This document shows, piece after piece, positions 51,305 to 64,000 of a DNA stretch of 64,000 bases. Position numbers and translations under genes: made by a program. How positions within the stretch are numbered: position 1 is the stretch's first letter; the number at the start of each line of letters is the position of its first letter. The DNA comes from Scatophagus argus (lineage: Eukaryota; Chordata; Actinopteri; Scatophagidae), in assembly GCF_020382885.2 (NCBI RefSeq), contig NC_058495.1:24152627-24216626 (forward strand), read 5' to 3'. The notes under the pieces are model-generated. The model had not been told where the DNA came from. It searched no databases and was given only the letters and a program-made list of their open reading frames with translations.

Positions 51305-51502
51305 ATGCCTTCAGCGCTGGCCGTGTTTGCCTGCCGACCCAACTCGCATCCATTCCAGGAGCGGCATGTATACCTGGATGAGCCAGTCAAGATCGGCAGG
51401 TCTGTGGCTCGGTGTCGCCCGGCCCAGAACAATGCCACTTTTGACTGCAAGGTGTTGTCCAGGAATCATGCCCTGGTCTGGTTCGACCACAAGACTGGCA
51501 AG
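51305..51502 (+). CDS. slmap: SLMAP first coding exon (FHA domain start); gene continues beyond the window
   Basis: The exon encodes 66 residues from [20 protein letters not shown] to FDHKTGK, followed by the donor GTAAGA. It is almost identical to the N-terminus of vertebrate sarcolemma membrane-associated protein. It holds the first half of the FHA phosphothreonine-binding domain: KIGRSVARC and LSRNHALV carry the GR and SxxH motif residues that contact phosphate. SLMAP is a tail-anchored coiled-coil protein that brings phosphorylated MST1/2 to the STRIPAK phosphatase, so turning off Hippo signalling; it is also found at centrosomes and in muscle membranes. The next exon (FYLQDTKSSNGTF in human) was not found up to 64000, so the rest lies to the right. 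Confidence 0.95.
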
Positions 51503-52862
51503 GTAAGAGTTTGACAAGCTGCTTTTATTATTGTGCTTTCCCCTCTGGATTGACTGAATTTGGTATAACTCTTCACAGGCTCTCTATTAACTATGTATTT
51601 TCATGAACTATGATTATTTAACAGTTGAGATGCAGTATCCAAAATACTCCAGCTTGCAAGTCTTGACAGTTAACCTCATGCACTATATTTTCACAAATGG
51701 TTACTTCAGATTGTCCTATTCATATTGCCAGCAGTGCTGCCGCAAGCAAACATGTACTCTTTTACATGATAACACCCTGGGGCAAGACTTTATCCTGAGT
51801 GTGAACTCTGGTCAGAGCTGAAAAGAGTAAGTTTGTTTTGTGTGTTCACATAAAGCATGTTTAGAGGGAAACATCACAATCTGGAGTGTGGCCTTCTGGA
51901 GACATATCCATTACTGAACTTGGAGGTAATACACAGTCCCAGTTGAGCACAGGAAATGTTCCCAAAACTCAAGGGATTATGGGTAGAAAGACACAGATGC
52001 TGTTCCTCATGCTAGTGAAGAAAAGCAGAAAAAGTAAAGTCTAGATCAGAATTGTATTTATTTTCTCCCCCCTGCTTTAAGACAGTCGGCTGACACCCTG
52101 TCCATTTGACAAGCTCAGTTTGAGACGTCTGTGTGCAAACTCTGCCTGTACTTATGCAGTTTGAACCTAAATGAACAAAATGCAACAAGTACTTGGGTCC
52201 TCCCAATTATGTCAACATAAACTGTAACCATACCTAAAGACATTCAGAATCTGTTTAGGGTATGATCCTTGTTGTTGTTTTCTGTTTCCACATTACTTGT
52301 GTATTTCAGGGACTAATTTTAAACAAAAATAGTGAAACTTTATGTGAACCTTTTTGTTGATGGAATGTTGGCTCATATTTTGTCAAATGCTTTGATTCAC
52401 AAGACATGTCTTATTCTGCCCCATTTCATCTCACAAATATTTTGAAAACAACGTTGTAATTTTTGAGAACATTTAAGGCAAATTTCTAATTTCGTCCTGC
52501 TTCAAGAAAACTAAAACCACAAAAATAATTGAAAAACAGCAACAGCAGCGCCCTGGGTTCATTTTCCAGGCAGGGGTTAAACTTTGTCCTGGACTAAATG
52601 CAGTTCTGTGCAGATATCCATTGAGAAATGTCCTTAGTTCAGTCAAGGACCAGACTTAATCCTTGTCTGGGAAGTCAACCTGTACTTTAATTGAATTCCG
52701 ATGATCTGAGATCCGAAGTAGATGGATTAAATCTATGTGTTGTAGCATCTGTCGCTCTGTCACTTCAGTTTCTGTAGTTTCTATGTAGAACAGGTTGAAC
52801 AGGCTGAGACAGCCGCGGGATTACCCAACTATGTGGCACGCAGGGACTTTGAAATACCCTCT

Positions 52863-52887
52863 GTGTGTGTGTGTGTGTGTGTGTGTG
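52863..52887. repeat. (GT)n microsatellite
   Basis: About 12 GT units in slmap intron 1. Confidence 0.85.
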
Positions 52888-53059
52888 GACACAGCATAAG
52901 CTATTTATAATGACACCAGTAGCGTCATCCTTTCCTCTCTTCAGGGATAAAACGTGTACACACACATGGATTGACCAATGTTACACACACACATACAGAC
53001 TAATGGGGATCAATTGTTTTTAAGCCTGTGCGTTGGTGACTGCCATCGCACTAGGCGTT

Positions 53060-53400
53060 ATGTTTTTGGGTTGCCTGTCCGTCCCATGAACGTCATTTCT
53101 CAAAGGCATGGCTTGAAGGCATTTCCTTCGATTTTGGAACAAACGTCGACTTAGACTCAAAGATGAAATGGTTAGATTTTGGTGGATGAAGGTCACTCTG
53201 ACCTTTCAAAGTATGTTTTTGGCCAAAAGTTTAGAATTCATACTCTTACTGATGACGGAGTTTTACACAAATGTCTTGATGAAGTGATGATTTTATATCC
53301 AAAAGAAGATCCAAGGTCATCTTTATTGTGACACTATAATGTTCTGTAAAATGCTTTGCCATCACATAATCCATTATTTAACACCACCAACAGAAGGGGA
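53060..53400 (+). repeat. Interspersed repeat copy 1 in slmap intron 1
   Basis: It contains TTAGATTTTGGTGGATGAAGG, AAAGTATGTTTTTGGCC and GATGAAGTGATGATTTTATATCC in this order. The same word order occurs in the copy at 62490-62760. Confidence 0.65.
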
Positions 53401-56400
53401 GGTTTTTGACGTCTTTGCACGTCCATAATTGGAGCATTGCAGTTCATGCTTTGGTTTTGATGACACTGAGATGCAGGTGATTATCTTTGTGCCATATGAC
53501 AAAGCTCCACATCAGTCCTTTTGTAAAAATAGTAGATAAATGAAGTCAGCGTGTTTTGTCAGTGGAAAAAGTCACTACGTAGAAAAGACAGTGATAACTT
53601 CCTTTTGGGTAAGGAAATGATATGATCTTTTATTCAATTCCCTCAACATCTTCATACACTGCATGTATGATATTAGTCTGTAGAAACAATGATGTAAACT
53701 GCAAGTTGACTGGCTGGGAATCATACAACCACAAGATGGTAATTCTGTTTTGTAGAGCTTTTTCACTGAAAACGGCTGACTGCTGTGACCAGGAGCGTCA
53801 CAGTTTTGAAAGTGAACCTGAACAATGAAGTTACCGAACAGACAGCTAAACAATGAGCTGAAACTCCTGAAAGGGTTCTTAAAACCCCAGAGCAGCTGCA
53901 GATTCAGGTGATATTTCTGTTAAGGTTTAACACCACAATGAACATGAACCCTTTAAACATGTCCAAATTTTCACTTTATTTAAGTTAAGTTTAAGTTTTT
54001 AAAAAATTTTTTTTGTAATGTTAATGTTGTGAAACTATGCTTCTCAATATTTTTTTGGTGCAACTTTGTCCACTGTTTTTTACTTTTTACCATTAGTCAG
54101 AAACTTTGGTTAAGCATCACATTGTAAGACTGTAATGTTGAAAAATTGGTGGTTAAGTAAAGTACAATTAATGCATTAGTTGATTGTATTGGCATGAGTA
54201 CATACGTAGTTGTAGGTCTTAGCCTTTTTGTAGGTCAATATTCTTTAAAGTTTAGGCTATATTTACACATTTATTTTCACAGCGTGAATTCACTACATAC
54301 ATAAGTGTGGTCAGAATTTGTGTTCAGCTTAAAATTAGGACACAGGATGAGCACATACAAATACAAAATACACTGCATTCAAATTATGGAAATTCATTAT
54401 AATTTTATGGAAACTGTTAAAGGGCAGTGGCTCAGTATTCACTCTTTCTTGCAAAACGCAAAGACACAGGATATAGACCTACATGACCTGGCTTGCTTAA
54501 CCAGTACCTCATAACTGAAGGTTCCTCTAAACTGTAGTGGAAATGTTGTTTACCACATGAATCTGCAGTTTAGTTTTGTTGAAAAACCAACCGACGGTTT
54601 CACTTTAATATCGTGTTGAAACAGTTTGGTGTTGATGCTTTCATTTGGATGTCCTGCTTTGTTACTTCAAGGTGTGTTGATCAGAATACGGCTCAGGAAC
54701 CAAAAGTAGAACAAAATAAAAGGTCAGTGAAAACTGTAAAAATATGCTTTACTGTAGCATCTGGTGTTTTTTTTTTCTGTTCACCGGTTATTCCTTCCAT
54801 CTTGTCTGTGTGTGATAAGTGTGCAGTGGAGAGAAACAGGTGTGATTGGTCACATCCTGTGATTGATGAACCAATCAGTTGGCTCAGTGAACCAGAAGGT
54901 TTCTTTATTATTCATTTTATTGTTCTGTACATCAGAGCAGGGTCTCCTTTTACTGTAAGGCTGTACTAAGACCAGATCAGACATTGCGGCAAAAACATCA
55001 TTCTTCCTATTATTTAGGTATGGATGGTGTGTTCAGGCTGTGGTCTGTGGCCTGCAGGGGATGCTGATTCAGGACCGAATCAACTTTAGGAGAAATGCAA
55101 CCTGACGTGGCGTTGTGGTGGACAGTAACTTAAGCAGGTGATCAGACCGGCTGGTCAGCAGTGTTGATAATTATAATGTTGATTATTATTAATCTTGGAA
55201 ACATGTCAACAACACTTTAAGTGGCAATTGTTCACTATTAAACTGCTCTGGCAGCAGGATCTAGGAGGAGAAATCGGAGCCAAGTCAGTTATCTTAAAAC
55301 AGCAGATGATTTCTCTACAAGGCATCATATAGCTAAAGTTCTTCCAAAATTTCACAGGATTTAAAGGAGCAGCAAAGTAGGGCCATTGTTTGCAAATGTG
55401 AGAAATGTGCAAAATTAACATAACCTTTTAACTGCACTTGATGTGTTTACACAAATGGGCCATGTGATGACACACCCACACCACTGCACAACCCTGCATT
55501 AATCGCTACAATGCCTGCCTGTATGAATATAGTTTAGATTGCAAGAGATTCCACAAAGATCCTTCATTGTTTGATTCTGAGGATCACTGGACTAGACAAG
55601 CTGTAAAAATCACAACATGATGACATCATGTCTTTTATGTTTTGGTCAGCTTTACTGTTTGCAGCCAGACTAAAATGTGATTAAAGATTGAGACCTGCAG
55701 CACAGTGATCGCATGTTACGTTCTGTAGCTTGCTGATATGGGGTCTCCCGCTGGCACGGTTGCCTTGACACTGACTACTGTGAGGGAAGGATGAACTAAT
55801 TGACATGAGCGCAGCTGGTGGGATGAAATCTGAAGAGCTCTTAGAGGAAAATAATGAAGTGTGTTCTTATTTAAACAGCAGCTATCATGGGAAGGTCAGA
55901 TTGGACACAGCCACTTCTATCTGAACTCTTAAAGTTTGGGAAGCACTTTGTCAGATGACCTGTGAGCCACGCAGCCAGACGGTTTCTCACACAAACAGAT
56001 GAGATGTCAGTGCCCTGTCATTTACTATTACAGCTTACTTCCTCCTTCCTCTTTAAGTTTCTCCAGATTCTAGCAGTTTTCCAGCTTTATCACCACGTAT
56101 TTTCCACATATAGTTCATTCTTTTAACATTGCTGCTACAGCAACCCTGCAATCAAGCCCAACTTAAGTTTATTTACATTCCACAAAAATGAGACAATAAG
56201 TATATAACCATACTAGAAGCCAAGAAAATGTAAATGCAGATGTACGATGTAAAGTTGTTTTGTCACAGTCCAGAATGTGTTTCAGATAACTTTCTTAACA
56301 TAGAGACATTGAATGCAAACTTTTTCTGCTATAAAATTGCCAATTGTGTGGTAGTCAGTACAGTAACAGTAACAATACTCAGCCTTATTAGACGTTTATG

Positions 56401-59400
56401 ACTGTGATATTTAAAAGTCGAAAAAACAGATGGATTTATTAATGTCACTAAAGGCTGCATTCCATGAGGGTTTTCCAGTCCCTTATATGTAATAGAATTG
56501 AGCCACAATTATAAACACATGTGCTTTCCTATCATGACCAGTCAACTTGTCTGTTTTCCAAAGCTGCCATTAAAGCAAGCAACACGTCACTAAGCCACTC
56601 AAAAACCTCAAAACAACCTGTCATTCGGTCGGCTGATCGGTGGTGTGCTCAGGGAGATACTCGGCAGATTAAACCAGATTTAGGACTCGGCACAGAGATC
56701 TCTGTGATAAAGCTGTATCACTTGGAGTCATCCAGCCACTCATTCATCCGGTGAGTGTGGACACTGAACCTTAACATGTGCCAGTTGAATGAATCAGACC
56801 ACGTTTATCCTCCTGGAGGTCGTAATTCTGACACGTCAGAACTGTGTTTGTTGACTACAGAGCCTTGACTCTGATGTGTTGGTGTCATCACTAGGTTATA
56901 TTAAATGCCATAAGATCATATAAATAGATTATAAATTAACATTAGCATGTTGGTGATGAGTTTATTCATACTAGCAGGTTTGCATGCCTGTTAGTTAGAG
57001 TTAAAATGTTGAATTGTGTGGCTTTTTGTCTCCTTATAGGTCTGCTGCTTGACTGTACATACTGCTGCATCAGTGCTGTAGCTGTGTGTGATTCAGTGTC
57101 GAAGCTAAATTCGTCTCCTCTCTACTCCGGCTTGTTTCCCTGCCGGGGGTTGATATGCCCCATGTAGTACCTCACATCAGGATCTGCACCGCTTTTTTGC
57201 AGTCCATCATCACGTTTGGTCAGCCCTCTATGGAGGATTTAGAGTGGGTTAAAAGTGAAAAGAATGCAGGGGAAATGCAGACTTTAATTTTAGTATGAAT
57301 GAATAGTTTAAGAGTGGGAAGGGTATTTCAGTGATTCGAGCTGAAAGGAGAGACAACCCTGCAAAGTTCAACACGATGCTAACATGTGTTGTAAAATTCA
57401 TCAGGGCTGTCCCCTGTATGCCAGCAGGAGTATTTATAAAATATCACTCTCATCTATTGGATGCTCTGTTGGCCTTAGCAAAGCAAACATCCAACAGCTG
57501 TAATGAAAGGTTATTTCAGCAACAATATTTGATCTTTTAGCACCAACCTCCTGAAATTTAACTCGCTGTAATTAAGTCAGGGTTGATAAACTCTGATTGC
57601 CTAACTTGGTGTTAAAGGATACTGCGAATAGTGAATAAGATGTGGGGTAGTTGATTTGGTCATCTCAGGAATGGAACCATTTTAAAAAAAGAAAAAAAAA
57701 GAATAAGTGCCTCCTGAAGTTACCTGGATGAGCCAGTTAGCTGGCTGTGTAGTAGAGCCCTCAGGGTGTTGTGTGCTGGGTGAAAAATTTTTGTCTAGTT
57801 GTTTGGTTATAATGAGAAAACACACTCACACACCCTGCAATAGATGAGTCATTAGATTATTGTAGGCCTCAGGTGAGGCCAGATGTACTCAGAAGCAGGG
57901 ATTCTCCTCTTCCTGTACCTTTAGGGTACAAGTGCCCCCTAACTGTCAGCGAGCACAAACCTACTCCCTATGAATGGACAAGTTCATTGCTGCATGACTG
58001 GAAAGGCAATTTGTCCAGGTGTCAGACTTGGTTGTTATGTTTGCTAAAATCTGAATAAATATGACTTGCATGAAAACACTCACAGTTAAGAGGGTAATTT
58101 GTTTGGAAAACGCACTGCCATCCCAAGCCAACACTGCAGCATAGTGCAAACACATCTGTAAGGCACAGGCCACATTCAGAGAAGCTGCCGATTTATCTGT
58201 TAGTGAGGGCAGGGATTTCATACAGCATCATTCACCAGCATCTTTAGTCCGTTTTTGCCCTTGGTTGTTGTTGATTTGTAATAAAGACGACCAGACAGGC
58301 ACCTGGTTAAGAGCAATGCTGACAGCAGAGCACAACTGTTGTCTGGTGTTAGTATTCCACAGCATGATACTGGCCTCAATCTGAATACCAACGCTATAAC
58401 ACAGACAGGACACAGCTCAGTAACTCTGAGTGTGAAGGAATAAGACACTTTTGGCAGCAACAGCACTCTGGCAAACAGCTCTGCCACTGTGCATGTGTGA
58501 GTTCATTGATAGGAACACTGAATCCAGATCCTGCAGCAGGACACCATGATGGAGCGCTAAAAGTAGGGGTGGGAATGTTTTAGGAATGTCACAGATTAAT
58601 TCTGATTATTGATGTCAGAATTAATTTAAATCTACGCATTGTTTTGAAATGTGCAGTCTGTCTGCTGGTTAGTGTTTAATCCTAATGCCTGACTCTTAAC
58701 TTTCACTCTCCTGAACTTGATCCTCTTTAAACATGCTAAACCAGAGGCAGCTTATATAACTTGTTCATACATGATGGAAGCCATTGGAAGCAGTGTCGTA
58801 TTGAGAGTGCACAGGTGTTAAAGCCCATTTAATAATTGTATGTCTGTTAAATCACCAACCATTGTGGAGCTCTATCTACATATCTTGTTGGTTGTGTGAA
58901 CCTCAGAAAGCCTGGTATGAAGGTTGGGGTGAGAAAGCCAGAAGAGCTAACATGTTAGCTTTTCATGCTGACCAGAATAAACACTAGTCAACAGGTGAAC
59001 CTCCAAATCTCTGAGGTGTCATTTCATATCATGATAACGGTATGTATCCTGGTTTCAAGAAAAGTTCAAACAAACAAGTCTCACTCCTTTTATGAACAGA
59101 TTCTTCAGATGCCTCTTGCTCCGTATTTACAGTTTCAGTCTCCTCCACATTTTCTTATTGCATTTGTTTTCTGTGGTGAGCAGTCCTGCAGGCCACATCA
59201 CATCACCTTGCGAGGCAGCTGGATTTGCGAGACCACATAAGAATCCAAACCTGATTTCCTATGTAGGCTGTCCTGAATATATAACAGAGATGCTCGGGGA
59301 TAGTGCCAACATGTGGGCACATTTCTACCACAGCTTATATGCCATCATATCACCTGACCCCAAGTGAACTAATTTGTTATACTACCTGTAACTCATCCTG

Positions 59401-62400
59401 AATATTCAGCTTTTCAGCACTGGAAGAAGTTTGCTGTTGACACTATCTGCCTTCATGAATTTATTGTTAGAAGTCACCACAAGCCACTAAAACACATGAT
59501 GCTACATCCAGACGTGTGCCTCATAAGTTTAGGTTAACTAGCTGAGCTACAGCATTGTTAGTGCTCTCAGTCAACACGTCTTCTGTTGATGATACCTCCT
59601 CTTTTGTAACTGGAGTACTACAAGCATTTGACTTTTCTCCCTATGAAACTCAATCCATTCAAAAACCTCTGCATCATTTAATAACACACACTAAATTATT
59701 TAAGTGTATTAAATGACTGATTGATCTGGTTGGCATCAGGACTGTTGCTGTTAATAGGCATAGTGCTATAAACGTTTGCTTCCAGTAAATTCCACATGAG
59801 GAGTTGTGAGACACAGCAGTGTGAAATGTTGCAGAAAAAGACATTTTAATGCCATTTTGTTCACACTGGATACCTTTTAAGTGGGAATGAAAGGAACCAT
59901 TCAGCCCTTTTAAAATGATTTAAATTAATCGACTAGCAGAATTGTAGACAATTAATTTTTCAGACTAACCAGTTAATTAGTTCTTTTTTTTTTATATGTC
60001 ACACCACTGAAGTGACAGAGCTGAAAATAGGAAGCTGAAATCTGTGGCTGAAACACACGCACGCCAACGGTCACCTTTCAAGGAAACACACTCTCTGCTG
60101 CAGGAATATGCTCACATGCTGACTGATAAAACCCTCTTTCTGTTTGCCAGTAGCAGCAAACCGCCTCTTTTGGAAATGGTGGCAGGTGTCCAGGCTTCAG
60201 CTGGCTCTCTGCACCGACACACACCGGCATCAACAAACTCTCCTACCCTCGCTCTCCATCTACAGCCTTTCTCAGACATGCACGCTAACCTGCAAATGGC
60301 AGTTTTACATGCCGGCATCGTATTTGAATATTTGAAAAGCACCCCAGGTTTATTTTGAGCAAAATTCAGACTCTGTGCTGAGGGTGCGATAACGAAGCAG
60401 CTTTAATGGCATGTTGTCAAGTCTTTCCCCATCATACATTACTTCTGCTTGGCTCTTGTGGAAGTTGCCAAATATCGCGTGAGCACTGAAGTGCTATCCA
60501 AAATGGTTCTATTATGTTTAAACTATAGATATCCTGAGCCAATCCTAAGAATCTGTATTACTGCTGATCTGGGCAAATTTACATTATATTGGCTAAAATT
60601 AAGACCGTTAAAAACCAGTCATTTCAGTCCTGTATCCTGTGGTGTTTTGTCCTCCTCAGCCATGCTGTTGAAGTGCTGCTCTCCTTTACCCCAGTGCAGC
60701 ATATTGGAGTAAAAATTATCATTCTGTGAATGCCAGGGAGTGGCTGAGATTGGTGAAACGAATAGATCTCTAATTACTATTGTTATGAGTAAAGAACAGC
60801 ATGCAAAACATGCAGGTAGGAGCTTCTCTCTTTTAACTGGTGCCAACTGTCACTTTCACTGGTTAAAATGATAAACATCACCAGCTGCAGCTTGTATCAG
60901 CTGTTAATTATAAGTGCATCTTCCAGTGTCAAAAGACACTTGTCTGTTGTCAAGTTTGTGTGCTTTCTCCAAACTGGCATCTGTACTCCACCAAAGATCA
61001 TTTATGAGAAGCCCCACTGGGTGAAACCACTGTCCAACCACAAGTGTCACTGTAGCTCCCACTACTTCCAATAAAGGTCTTCTCTTGAGCCAGTTGTGCC
61101 ATATCAATTTCAGGATTTGCATTCTAATCGCTCAATCTTTCATTCATATCTTAAAGGTGATTTAAGATTATATACTTTGCATTTTTGAATCTTCAATATT
61201 TGGGAGAAGTAGCTTATGAAAGCTGTAATTTCAGTGTGTTAGCTGCATAATGCCTGAACATTGAAGTAAGGCTATAAAAATCAGATCGGACAGTATTAAG
61301 AAATAAGGGCCAAAATAAATCTTGCTCAGGAAATCTCTAGCTTTAACAGTCCAGAGACCTATGCGTGAATGCAAAAAATAGATTGCTTAAACAGATGGAG
61401 GAAACCAGGAATGTTACAGGTTCCATGTGTGAAAGGTGACAGTTATTAATTGCTGGTGTGTTTTTCTCTCTCATTCTCCAGTCTAATAAGCCTCTATCCC
61501 AGTGCTAATATCAGGTTTATTGTGCCAGTCATGACTCGCTTCCTTCAGCGTGACTGAGTATGAAAGTGTGGAGAAAATGTCATGCATCAGCTCCAATCCT
61601 GTGGTGTGACCAATCCTTTGATATCCAGCCCCACAAAAGAGCCTCTTTAGACTTTTACTGGCACTAATATTTAACACAAATTCAGTGTTTTCTTCTTTGT
61701 CTGCCTTTTGACCTTCCTCTTGACTTTTGTGGCAGTGACTTCTGATGTTGACCTTTAGTTACTCATTAGTCTGTACAATAACAACTGACATTACACTACA
61801 TTACCTTCAAGCATAATTCCTGCCTTACTTCAGTATTTTCTGCTAAGTTGTGAGAGTTCACTAAACAAGTTCATCAAGTTGAGTAAGAAATCTGTTGTGA
61901 CTGGCCCAAGATTCTCAGTGTGTCAGATAAAGTATTTTATCATCTTTCCCAACTCAAGGAAAATCATCCTATCTGTGTATAGGAAAGTCACAGAGCTGTT
62001 CTTACCTGTTAGGATGGACAAGCAGGTACCAGCAGGTGGTAAATGATTGGATAAAAATCTGTTTCAGTTGATGAGGAACTACAGGATGTATGGCTTTGAA
62101 AAGCACTCCTTTTCAAAGATGTTATCTGGATAAAAGGTTCACATTTTTTCTGTCTCCCTTCAAAGAATACTTACAAAACTTGGTTTAAAAAAACAAAACA
62201 AAATAGAAATCAGCGCTGGCGGCAATGCCAGTGTTAGACTATCAAGTCTTGTGAAGATCTGCAGATGTTTGGTTTTATGCCATGACGACTGTCGCTTACA
62301 TTTACAAAATCTTCTTTCAAAAGAAGGCCACATGCTATCGAGGGTTAGGTAATTGGCATATTGTGATGTACTTTTGGAAGGTGTTACACTTAGGCCATAT

Positions 62401-62489
62401 GGTAAGTTAAAATGTAACAACTAATAACATATAAATTGTAACTTATTTCACTGGTCAATAAGGCACAAACTGTTCACATTCTTGTAAAC

Positions 62490-62760
62490 GTGAAATCTCT
62501 GGATCACCGTTAGGGAATTTCTTCAAATTTAGCAGAAATGTCCACTGTGACTCAGAGATTAGAATTTGGTGGTCAAAGGTAACTGTGACCTCGTAAGTAT
62601 GTTTTTAGCCTTAACTAAAGAATTAATGTACTGATTATCACACAGTTTCACACAGATATTCAATATGATGAAGTGATGACATTTTATATCTAAAAGGTCA
62701 ACTTCACCGTGGCATCATTATGTTTTCTGGCCATTATTCAACAGCATAACTGTTCGATGC
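62490..62760 (+). repeat. Interspersed repeat copy 2 in slmap intron 1
   Basis: It contains TTAGAATTTGGTGGTCAAAGG, TAAGTATGTTTTTAGCC, GATGAAGTGATGACATTTTA and CTGGCCATTATTCAAC, collinear with copy 1 and in the same orientation. Confidence 0.65.
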
Positions 62761-63925
62761 AGCTGGATGTGCACAAATCAATGCACATTTTAGAATATGC
62801 AACATCCATATTTTATGCACTTTTGTTGCAGCTCTTTGGTTTTGATGATATGTGTTGGTTTACAAATGTGTTGACTTCATTTTATACATACTCACAAAAA
62901 CTTAGACTTTTCTCAGTGTAATAATTTTTTTTCTCTTGCAGAGTGAACATAAAGCACACATGTTGTACTCTGAGGTCAAAGTATTTTTGCCACTTCTCAT
63001 GGTGGTTCTTAAAGACTTAACAAATACAGACTCAGAGTTTATCTGTCAGCTGACGACTAATATCTCTTTGTTAAGTCATTGTGTGTATGTGGGGATGTGT
63101 GTCTGTGCAGTGGCCAACCAAACTGGTGTCATGTGTCGACCTCCTGACTGGTTAAGTAGTTGTCGTGCCTGTTGGCTGCCAGCTGATGGTTCGTACCGTT
63201 TTTGGAGGCTGAGGGCAAATTAAAATCCAAACACAATTACATGGCATTCATTTAGCTGACGCTAATGAGGGAGGAGGGATGGAGGGAGAAAGGGAGGAGG
63301 AGGACAGAGAGGGATGAAGGGATGCAGTGTTTCTCCGAGAAATGTTCTGTTTGTGGGTGGCAGTGGTGCAGGAATGTCGGTGCTGGTGAAAAAATAGTCG
63401 AAAGTGTCGATAGGGTTGACTATTTCTCAATTCCAAAATTCCTTTTCTTCTTTGAGTACACAAAGCTCAATTAATTCTTTGCAATTTTTTTTTGTCAGCT
63501 GCAGTTCTTAACTGATTAGTTGTCATTGTCTATTTTTATAATTGATTGATTGATTTGCATAATCTTTTAAGAAGAAAAATGCTGATTTTCTTATATACAC
63601 ACACAACTAACTGATTAATCAAGAAAATAATTAACAGATAAATCAATATTGAAAACCGTCATCAGACCTATTTCACACAATCCATCAAAGTTTACAGATC
63701 CACTCCCTGCTTCAGTTTTGATCTATCATACTTACCGTAGTTGTGTGCACTTGTGCAGCAGACATGAAGGTCAAAAGAGGAGCTGTAGTAAATCAGATAA
63801 TTCTTTTGAGAGAAGTTGAAAGAGCAAAGGAAGCGATGGAGACAGTAGTGAACTGTGTGGATGTTGGCATGTGGCAGTTGACTTTACCAGCTGACTGAAT
63901 AGGGAAGGAATTTTTCCCTCTTACC

Positions 63926-63998
<73 letters not shown>

Positions 63999-64000
63999 TC
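63926..64000. repeat. (TC)n-(AC)n compound microsatellite at the window end
   Basis: More than 25 TC units pass into AC units and run to the end of the window, so the true length is unknown. Confidence 0.9.

Larger units (their letters stand above)
51503..64000 (+). other. slmap intron 1, at least 12.5 kb
   Basis: No second coding exon is recognisable up to the window end. The intron contains a (GT)n run (52863-52887), two related diverged repeat copies (53060-53400 and 62490-62760) and a terminal (TC)n(AC)n run (63926 on). Long first introns often hold enhancers, but I see no motif cluster that would justify naming one. The 69-118 aa frames in it lack splice or family support. Confidence 0.7.

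Noticed and set aside
54613-54969. 118-codon plus-strand frame in slmap intron 1
   Set aside because: No family resemblance, it contains a poly(T)-derived Phe run, and it lies in an intron of the same orientation without convincing splice sites.
60044-60358. 104-codon plus-strand frame in slmap intron 1
   Set aside because: An overlapping antisense frame of similar length and no recognisable motif suggest chance. It is not the expected second slmap exon.
63245-63265. GCATTCATTTAGCTGACGCT, like a teleost SINE end
   Set aside because: Only about 20 bases match from memory, which is too short to support.

Overview
The window looks like teleost (probably percomorph) nuclear DNA. It has short GT-AG introns, very many (CA)n/(TC)n microsatellites, tRNA-derived SINE and Tc1 debris, and proteins nearly collinear with vertebrate APPL1, DENND6A and SLMAP. 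I assembled exons by hand from reading frames, splice sites and remembered human orthologues. No search or alignment program was run, so family assignments come from recognition and exon junctions from inspection.

Layout, left to right. (1) 109-3006 (+): 3' part of a kelch-like 10 (klhl10-type) gene; its first BTB exon lies left of the window. (2) 3383-3713: a tRNA-derived SINE ending in an (ATT)n tail, then the appl1 promoter with two CCAAT boxes and a GC box. (3) 4333-14633 (+): complete appl1 in 22 coding exons, 708 aa, with a 3'UTR to about 16990. (4) 18603-20839 (-): a complete six-exon ARF GTPase gene (179 aa), arf4-like by position but with an unusual switch II. (5) 20840-24842: intergenic, with repeats and a LINE fragment. 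(6) 24843-28952 (+): a five-exon gene for a secreted protein with a threonine-rich mucin-like stalk, a divergent pentraxin domain and a basic tail; this is the most novel locus. (7) 33846-45801 (-): complete dennd6a in 19 coding exons, 605 aa, with a probable long 3'UTR on its left. (8) 45802-49740: intergenic. (9) 49740 to the window end (+): 5' leader and first coding exon of slmap, followed by at least 12.5 kb of intron.

The order appl1 - arf4 - dennd6a - slmap is the one I recall for human 3p14.3. The klhl10-like and pentraxin-like genes do not belong to that human block. Three of the products act on membrane traffic or signalling: APPL1 as a Rab5 endosome adaptor, ARF as a coat GTPase and DENND6A as a Rab14 exchange factor. 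SLMAP is a tail-anchored STRIPAK component. KLHL10 is a germ-cell CUL3 adaptor, and the pentraxin-like protein is probably extracellular. I found no tRNA or rRNA gene and no CRISPR array.
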